A stretch of 35,242 bases of DNA from the NCBI GenBank assembly GCA_021785125.1, contig JAJYGF010000013.1, forward strand, positions 105,413-140,654, read 5' to 3'. This DNA is from a bacterium (GTDB lineage: Bacteria; Patescibacteriota; Minisyncoccia; Moranbacterales; UBA2206). The position numbers and the translations under genes are program-made. Below the pieces are notes generated by a model. That model saw nothing but the letters and a program-made list of their open reading frames with translations, did no database searches and was not told the origin of the DNA. Below, piece after piece: positions 30,676 through 35,242 of the stretch; the stretch's first letter is position 1, and each line of letters opens with the position of its first letter.

Positions 30676-32091
30676 ATGACCCTTGAAACAGCCGTCAAGG
30701 CTATCCAAGATATTATGTGGAAGGACGAAGGCGTTGATGGAGACGCTCAACGTCTTTCGCAATTGGTCTGGATGCTTTTCTTGAAAATTATTGACGATCA
30801 GGAAAAGCAGTCAGAATTCATTCATGACAACTATCGTTCGCCGATTCCGGAAAAATTGCGCTGGCGCCATTGGGCGGCTGATCCGGAAGGCATGACAGGC
30901 GATGAGCTTTTGGATTTCATCAATAACAAACTTTTCCGCGAGCTCAAAAACTTGAAAACCTATGATAAGCTGGGTGAATTGGTCAAAGAGATTTTCAATG
31001 ACACTTTCAACTATATGAAATCCGGCACGTTGATTCGCCAGGTGGTGAACAAGCTCAATGAAGTGGATTTCAACAAAGCGGATGATCGGCATCATTTCAA
31101 TGAAGTTTATGAATCCCTTTTGAAAAGTTTGCAAAGCGCCGGCAATTATGGCGAGTTCTACACGCCGCGCGCGCTCACTGGTTTTGTGGTGGACATGGTT
31201 GATCCAAAATTGGGTGAAACGGTTTTGGATCCGGCTTGCGGCACCGGCGGATTTTTGGTGCATGCTATCGATCATGTTCGCAAAGAAGTCAAAACCAAAA
31301 AAGACGAACAACTTTTGCAAAAATCTATTCATGGTGTAGAGCTCAAGCAATTGCCGTTTACTTTGGCGGTGGCTAATTTAATTTTGCACGGCGTCAATGT
31401 GACGGATCAAATTGAGCGCGGTGACAAATTATCAAGACCCCTATATGATTATGGTCCCAAAGATCGCGTGGATGTGATTGTGGCCAATCCGCCATTTGGC
31501 GGCAGTGTGAAAGACGGCACGCAAGCTAATTTTCCTTTGGAATTTCGCACCAAAGAAACAGCCGATCTATTTCTGGTGCTGTTTATTCAACTCTTGAAAC
31601 CGAATGGACGAGCGGGCATCGTTTTGCCGGATGGCACACTTTTTGGCGAAGGTGTGAAAACGTCAATCAAGAAAAAACTTTTGCAGGAATGTAATTTGCA
31701 TACGATCGTGCGTTTGCCGCAAGGAGTTTTCAATCCGTATGCCGGCGTGAATACGAATTTACTATTCTTTCAAAAAGGTAATCCAACCAAAGAAGTGTGG
31801 TTCTATGAATTGCCGCTGCCGGAAGGGATGAAACAATATACCAAGAATCGAGGCATCCGACCGGAGGAATTTGAACCGGTGAAAAAATGGTGGCAGAATC
31901 GCAAGACAAATGACAACGCATGGAAAGTCTCGATCAAAGAGATTGAAGCGAGAAATTTCAATCTAGATTTCAAAAATCCCAGCAAAAATGGCGCGGTGGA
32001 ACATAATGATCCGAAGGAGATTTTGGAGGGGATTATGCAAAAAGAAAGCGATATTCTAGGTATATTGGGAGAAATAAGAGAAAAATTGTGA
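30676..32091 (+). CDS. hsdM: Type I DNA methyltransferase subunit M
   Basis: This 471-residue N6-adenine methyltransferase subunit protects host DNA within the HsdRMS complex. The N-terminal helical HsdM_N domain (about 5-135) precedes the N6_Mtase domain. Motif I is D185-PACGTGGFL and motif IV N271-PPFGG, with GELKQ-type spacing between and GIVLPDGTLFGEG after. The C-terminal tail from about residue 436 (SKNGAVEHNDPKEILEGIM) is present a second time in the same reading sense at 34050-34160, beyond the AbiE genes. The expected partner hsdS is missing directly downstream, where instead the AbiE promoter begins 25 bases after the stop. Confidence 0.96.
   Translation: MTLETAVKAIQDIMWKDEGVDGDAQRLSQLVWMLFLKIIDDQEKQSEFIHDNYRSPIPEKLRWRHWAADPEGMTGDELLDFINNKLFRELKNLKTYDKLGELVKEIFNDTFNYMKSGTLIRQVVNKLNEVDFNKADDRHHFNEVYESLLKSLQSAGNYGEFYTPRALTGFVVDMVDPKLGETVLDPACGTGGFLVHAIDHVRKEVKTKKDEQLLQKSIHGVELKQLPFTLAVANLILHGVNVTDQIERGDKLSRPLYDYGPKDRVDVIVANPPFGGSVKDGTQANFPLEFRTKETADLFLVLFIQLLKPNGRAGIVLPDGTLFGEGVKTSIKKKLLQECNLHTIVRLPQGVFNPYAGVNTNLLFFQKGNPTKEVWFYELPLPEGMKQYTKNRGIRPEEFEPVKKWWQNRKTNDNAWKVSIKEIEARNFNLDFKNPSKNGAVEHNDPKEILEGIMQKESDILGILGEIREKL
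31983..32034 (+). repeat. Left copy of a 52-bp direct repeat (hsdM 3' end)
   Basis: This stretch inside the last codons of hsdM matches 34052-34103 at 51 of 52 positions; the only difference is A32001 against G34070. The offset is 2069 bases, and the AbiE pair lies between the copies. Confidence 0.95.
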
Positions 32092-32115
32092 TATTTAATG
32101 CGGATTTTTGGCCTA

Positions 32116-32154
32116 TTGACAAGTCTTTTCGGATTTGATACAATATTGTCATAA
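32116..32154 (+). promoter_or_regulatory. AbiE promoter with operator-like palindrome
   Basis: TTGACA (32116-32121), 17-base spacer, TACAAT (32139-32144). The perfect palindrome ACAATATTGT (32140-32149) overlaps the -10, and TATTGACAA (32114-32122) is partly inverted as TTGTCATAA (32146-32154). AbiEi antitoxins are known to repress their own promoters through inverted repeats. Confidence 0.65.
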
Positions 32155-32156
32155 AT

Positions 32157-32771
32157 ATGAAAAGTAGAAAAAATCTCTTAGAACAGCTAAAAAATCTGCC
32201 ATACTTCAGTAATGATGATGTATATCGGTTGGGCGGGCAGATGAAAATAGCAAAATCGACATCTGACACGTATATCAGCCGCTTTTTTAAATCCAAGGAA
32301 ATCATTAGACTTAAGAATGGCACATATGTCACTACCGATTTTTTTGATAAAAATAAGGGGGATGCGTCTTATCGTTTTTATCTGGCCAATATTTTGCGTA
32401 CGCCTTCCTATGTGAGTGTGTGGAGTGCGTTGGATTATTATGGCCTGGTGACGGAAGCGGTCTATGGAATCACTTCAGTCACGCCAAAGGTCACTAGAAA
32501 TTTTGAAACTAAAGTCGAAAACTTTTCCTACCAGTCGATAAACAAGGATATTTTTTCCGAGTATGTTTTGGTCAAAGGCAAATTTGATTTTTTCATTGCT
32601 TCGCCGTCCAAAGCCTTGTTTGATTTGTTATATTTTAAAACTAATCGTTTCCGCAGTGTTGATTTCAAGGACATTGATGCGTTGATCGTCGAATTGCGCA
32701 TAGATTTAGATGAGATGGATGAGGCAGAGCGGAATAAATTTTACGAAATGATCAAAAAATATTATGAGTAA
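32157..32771 (+). CDS. AbiEi-family antitoxin / transcriptional regulator
   Basis: This 204-residue protein is the antitoxin half of an AbiE-type (type IV) toxin-antitoxin pair. The N-terminal winged helix-turn-helix (LLEQLKNLPYFSNDDVYRLGGQMKIAKSTSDTYISRFFKSKEIIRLKNGTYVTTDFF) is the AbiEi DNA-binding domain. The following domain has the family's YRFYLANILRTPSYVSVWSALDYYGLVTEAV and the IASPSKALFDLLYF segment. It overlaps the toxin gene by eight bases (the ATGAGTAA junction at 32764-32771), typical of such pairs. A consensus promoter with a palindrome over the -10 suggests autorepression. The gene sits directly behind hsdM in the place where hsdS would be expected. Confidence 0.92.
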   Translation: MKSRKNLLEQLKNLPYFSNDDVYRLGGQMKIAKSTSDTYISRFFKSKEIIRLKNGTYVTTDFFDKNKGDASYRFYLANILRTPSYVSVWSALDYYGLVTEAVYGITSVTPKVTRNFETKVENFSYQSINKDIFSEYVLVKGKFDFFIASPSKALFDLLYFKTNRFRSVDFKDIDALIVELRIDLDEMDEAERNKFYEMIKKYYE

Positions 32772-34044
32772 CCAGCTTCTGACAATTTTAAAAAGCAAAT
32801 TGGAAAGCCTATCTGCCTATGGCAATGTTGATCCGGAAACACTTCGCAATGCCCTCAAGGAGGAGTTGCAGTTTTATGTTTTGAATTTTATTTATCATCA
32901 CAAAGAATATAGCCAGTGGGTGATGTATGGCGGCAGCGCGTTGCGCATAATTCATGACCTTGATCGGATGTCGGTTGATTTGGATTTTGAAGTTTCACAC
33001 AAAGTGGATGAAGATTTTCTGAAAGGTTTGAAAGCGGAATTTGAAAAATATTTTGCTGACACTTTTGGAGCTGATCCGGATTTTTTGACGGTGGGCATAA
33101 CCAATGGCCGAGGGTTGGTCTTGAAATTCCATGTCGCGGATGATTTGAGTCTGGGCTATCATTCGAACCAGGTGCATTTGAAAATTGATCTCAATCATTT
33201 TGTTGCTCCGAAAACGGCGACTGAGCGGCGACCAATAAACCATAGTCAGCTCTCGTTTGTGATTTTGACCTATTCTATGTCAACTTTGATGTCCAGCAAA
33301 ATCGCGGCGATATTTTTGCGCGGCGAGCGCGGAGTGGGTAAAAATATCTATAACGAAAAAGGCCGCGATATTTATGACCTTCTGTGGTATATGGGCAAGA
33401 AAGTCGTGCCGGATCCGGACTATTTGATCGCGAAAAAGATTGACGTGAAAGATCAACGGGCGATTTTTGATAAGCTTACGCTGAAAATGAATGATGTGAA
33501 CGACAAAAATCTGCGTGATGATTTGATCCCGCTGTTTTTGGATCGCAATTACATTGAAAATTGGCTGAAAAATTGGCGGGAAAGTTATTTGCGGCTGTTT
33601 GAGGCATACGAAATCAAAACAGTGAAATCTTTGGAGAAAATTATTATCCGGCAGGATTTTACTACGGATATTTTCTATTTTACCTACTCATACAGTACGG
33701 AGGACGGTGGCTCGGCGCGCATAACTTACGGAATCAGTGATTACTGGTTTACTTTTGGTGATGGCGATCTGTCGATCGAAGTGGATAAAAAGCTGGAAGA
33801 TAAAATAGAATTTTCAGGCAGCGGGTGGGGCAAGGAAGCTTCTCGGGAAAAATTGAAGCAGTATGCGACGCTTTTCAATGAAAAGAACAAAAAATATTTC
33901 CGGAAAGTGAAGGATGTCATTTTAGGAGATAGCATCACAACAAAACTGATCCGAATGACGGCGGACAATCTGAACCGCAATGAGCAGATTTTGCTGAACA
34001 AATCGACTTTGTTGTCATGCGAGTTGGATGATTTGTTGAAATAA
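32764..34044 (+). CDS. AbiEii-family nucleotidyltransferase toxin with extended C-terminus
   Basis: This 426-residue toxin of the AbiE pair belongs to the DNA polymerase beta-like nucleotidyltransferase family, whose members can modify tRNA ends using NTPs. The active-site signature is G56-GSALR, then R-MSVD72-LD74-F, then KIDLNHF for the third carboxylate. The KIAAIFLRGERG and KGRDIYDLLWYMGKK motifs of AbiEii follow. Family members are usually about 280-320 residues. Here a further ~120 residues follow from about position 300 (IIIRQDFTTDIFYFTYSYSTEDGG to the end) and I cannot assign them. The gene's stop abuts the remnant copy of the hsdM 3' end. Confidence 0.9.
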   Translation: MSNQLLTILKSKLESLSAYGNVDPETLRNALKEELQFYVLNFIYHHKEYSQWVMYGGSALRIIHDLDRMSVDLDFEVSHKVDEDFLKGLKAEFEKYFADTFGADPDFLTVGITNGRGLVLKFHVADDLSLGYHSNQVHLKIDLNHFVAPKTATERRPINHSQLSFVILTYSMSTLMSSKIAAIFLRGERGVGKNIYNEKGRDIYDLLWYMGKKVVPDPDYLIAKKIDVKDQRAIFDKLTLKMNDVNDKNLRDDLIPLFLDRNYIENWLKNWRESYLRLFEAYEIKTVKSLEKIIIRQDFTTDIFYFTYSYSTEDGGSARITYGISDYWFTFGDGDLSIEVDKKLEDKIEFSGSGWGKEASREKLKQYATLFNEKNKKYFRKVKDVILGDSITTKLIRMTADNLNRNEQILLNKSTLLSCELDDLLK

Positions 34045-34160
34045 ACCCAAACAAAAATGGCGCGGTGGAGCATAATGATCCGAAGGAGATTTTGGAGGGG
34101 ATTTTGAAGAATGAAAAAGAGATCGAGAAAATTTTAGGAGAAATAAAAAGTAATTTATAA
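34045..34160 (+). pseudogene. Remnant copy of the hsdM 3' end
   Basis: Directly after the AbiEii stop, the frame at 34047-34160 reads PNKNGAVEHNDPKEILEGIL, then LKNEKEIEKILGEIKSNL and a stop. It aligns without gaps to the last ~38 codons of the intact hsdM, and both end at equivalent stops. The first 52 aligned bases (34052-34103) are 51/52 identical; the last 57 bases are only about 60% identical. There is no start codon of its own. It is therefore a scar of recombination or duplication rather than a gene. The protease gene begins two bases after its stop, as a downstream operon gene would follow a real hsdM. Confidence 0.88.
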
Positions 34161-34162
34161 TA

Positions 34163-35050
34163 ATGGCCTTATTTAATAAAAATAATCTAAAGGCGGTTGT
34201 GTTGATTGAAAGACAAAATGAAGACAAAAATTTTCAATCTGTGGCAACAGGACTGTTAATTGGATTTTTAACTGAAAACAATGCTGATCCCGCGTTAAGA
34301 AGATACAGAATTTTTCTTCTTACAAACCGACATGTTTTTAGTAATCAAACTCAATTGTGGCTAAGGTTTGATAAAAAAGATAATGGTAATACGCAGAGAT
34401 TTCCAGTTCTACTTAAAGATGAAAACGGAATTAAATGGCTTGCTCATGAAAACGAAAGGGTTGATTTGGCGATGGTGACTATAAGCCCAGATTTTCTTAA
34501 TTCCAATGGCATAGATTGGATTTTTATTAATGAAGAATTTTTTGCATATCCTGATAATCTTTCAGAAATTGGTATTGAACTTGGAGATTCTGTATTTCTT
34601 GCGGGTTTCCCATTGGGTATTTCTGGAACAGTAAGAAACTTTGCGATTGTTCGGTCGGGTTGTATCGCTAGATTCGATCAAGAAATTGTTGAATCTGCGG
34701 GATGTTTTCTTATTGACGCAACTGTTTTTCCCGGAAATAGCGGAGGGCCAGTTTTCTCGAGGCCGGAGCCAGTTAGTTTAGTGAATACTAAGGCGGTTGA
34801 TTCGATTTATCTGCTTGGAATAGTTTCAGGTTACAAAATTTATCAAGAGGTTCTTTATAGTCATCAGTCTAATCCTCCCATAGTTGCTGGTGCTACAATC
34901 GAAAATTCGGGTCTTGCAACTGTGGTGCCAATGAATTTTGCAAAAGATATTTATGAAAATTTTAAAAATTCTCAGGCGAAGCTAGAGAAGGATATAATTG
35001 CGGACGATAGAGTGATTGATTCCAAGGTGGAGGTCGCAATTAGATCATAA
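34163..35050 (+). CDS. Trypsin-fold serine protease-like protein
   Basis: This 295-residue protein has the full chymotrypsin-type triad: H57 (LLTNRHVF), D101 (NERVDLAMVTIS) and S193 (VFPGNSGGPVF). It has no signal peptide or membrane helix (start MALFNKNNLKAVVLIERQ), so it should act in the cytoplasm, unlike secreted HtrA proteases. There is no PDZ domain; a short helical tail follows. It lies two bases after the hsdM remnant, in the position of an accessory gene of the restriction operon. A cytoplasmic trypsin-like protease beside restriction and AbiE genes suggests a defence effector or a regulator of the restriction complex. The substrate is unknown. Codon and AT content look higher in A/T than hsdR. 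Confidence 0.85.
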   Translation: MALFNKNNLKAVVLIERQNEDKNFQSVATGLLIGFLTENNADPALRRYRIFLLTNRHVFSNQTQLWLRFDKKDNGNTQRFPVLLKDENGIKWLAHENERVDLAMVTISPDFLNSNGIDWIFINEEFFAYPDNLSEIGIELGDSVFLAGFPLGISGTVRNFAIVRSGCIARFDQEIVESAGCFLIDATVFPGNSGGPVFSRPEPVSLVNTKAVDSIYLLGIVSGYKIYQEVLYSHQSNPPIVAGATIENSGLATVVPMNFAKDIYENFKNSQAKLEKDIIADDRVIDSKVEVAIRS

Positions 35051-35071
35051 TTATTGTCTTGTTTATAAAAA

Positions 35072-35242
35072 ATGAAGATTAAAACTAAAAAATCAAGAGT
35101 CAAGAAAAATTATGTTATCGTCGCAAATAAGGGCTATGGCAAAAAACTTTTAGGTACAAAAATTTATTTTGAAGGGAAAAAACCGAAACAATTTAAGAAA
35201 GATGGCTCTATTCGTTTTGGAAAAAATATTCTAGAAATTATC
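35072..35242 (+). CDS. Partial small basic protein, unknown
   Basis: An open frame starts at the ATG at 35072 and runs off the window end after 57 codons. It is very lysine-rich (MKIKTKKSRVKKNYVIVANKGYGKKLLG at the start, then KIYFEGKKPKQFKKDGSIRFGK). I do not recognise it. The composition and the 21-base gap after the protease gene suggest the same transcript. The sequence may be a nucleic-acid-binding or structural protein; this cannot be decided from the fragment. Confidence 0.5.
   Translation, partial: MKIKTKKSRVKKNYVIVANKGYGKKLLGTKIYFEGKKPKQFKKDGSIRFGKNILEII

Overview
The window looks like a chromosomal segment of a Patescibacteria (Candidate Phyla Radiation) bacterium, probably of the Parcubacteria/Moranbacteria type. 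This is an inference from gene content: a DUF4012 surface protein beside MurJ and WcaJ-like and GT4 glycosyltransferases, a large RNase P RNA, small compact operons and many near-leaderless genes. No 16S rRNA or other decisive marker is present. Almost all genes lie on the + strand; three small genes lie on the - strand, each convergent with a + strand gene and sharing a hairpin terminator with it.

Layout. 1-3.0 kb: two tandem MacB/FtsX-type ABC permeases (the first cut by the window edge), a one-helix membrane protein and a double-thioredoxin-fold DsbA-like oxidoreductase. 3.0-3.6 kb (-): a stand-alone diguanylate cyclase. 3.7-9.3 kb: a translation block with tyrS, a free PheT-type tRNA-binding domain, a single-chain phenylalanyl-tRNA synthetase-like protein (PheS catalytic core fused to a PheT-type FDX-ACB domain) and valS. 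9.34-9.74 kb: RNase P RNA with an unusually long helix. 9.8-20.2 kb: a surface polysaccharide cluster (initiating sugar-phosphate transferase, small methyltransferase, three GT4 glycosyltransferases, Wzz-like protein, DUF4012 protein, MurJ). 20.2-22.7 kb: lepA flanked by two unknown - strand genes. 22.7-23.1 kb: a gene-free stretch holding a ~156-bp imperfect inverted repeat. 23.1-27.2 kb: single-gene units for rubrerythrin, TspO, a hexose mutarotase-like protein, an iron-sulfur flavoprotein, an unknown protein and RadC. 27.2-35.2 kb: a defence-type island with a class II Fic protein, type I restriction hsdR and hsdM with no hsdS in view, an AbiEi/AbiEii toxin-antitoxin pair, a trypsin-fold serine protease and a truncated small basic protein.

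Two systems deserve most attention. First, the phenylalanine tRNA synthetase region has the organisation of the mitochondrial monomer (core plus FDX-ACB) with a separate tRNA-binding domain next to it. That small gene carries an in-frame palindrome, and its stop codon overlaps a paired-palindrome element. Second, the AbiE module sits between the intact hsdM and a second, in-frame copy of the last ~40 codons of hsdM (52-bp core 51/52 identical), directly followed by the serine protease gene. This is a visible insertion scar in a restriction operon.

Regulation readable from the sequence: several genes have -10 boxes 6-12 bases before the ATG (near-leaderless), often with a TGN extension, while a minority have long leaders with strong AGGAGG sites. 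Four genes in the 23.7-28.3 kb region share a promoter whose spacer is itself conserved. The fic gene has a consensus promoter framed by two pairs of inverted AGTGAATA half-sites. I saw no tRNA gene, CRISPR array or transposase.
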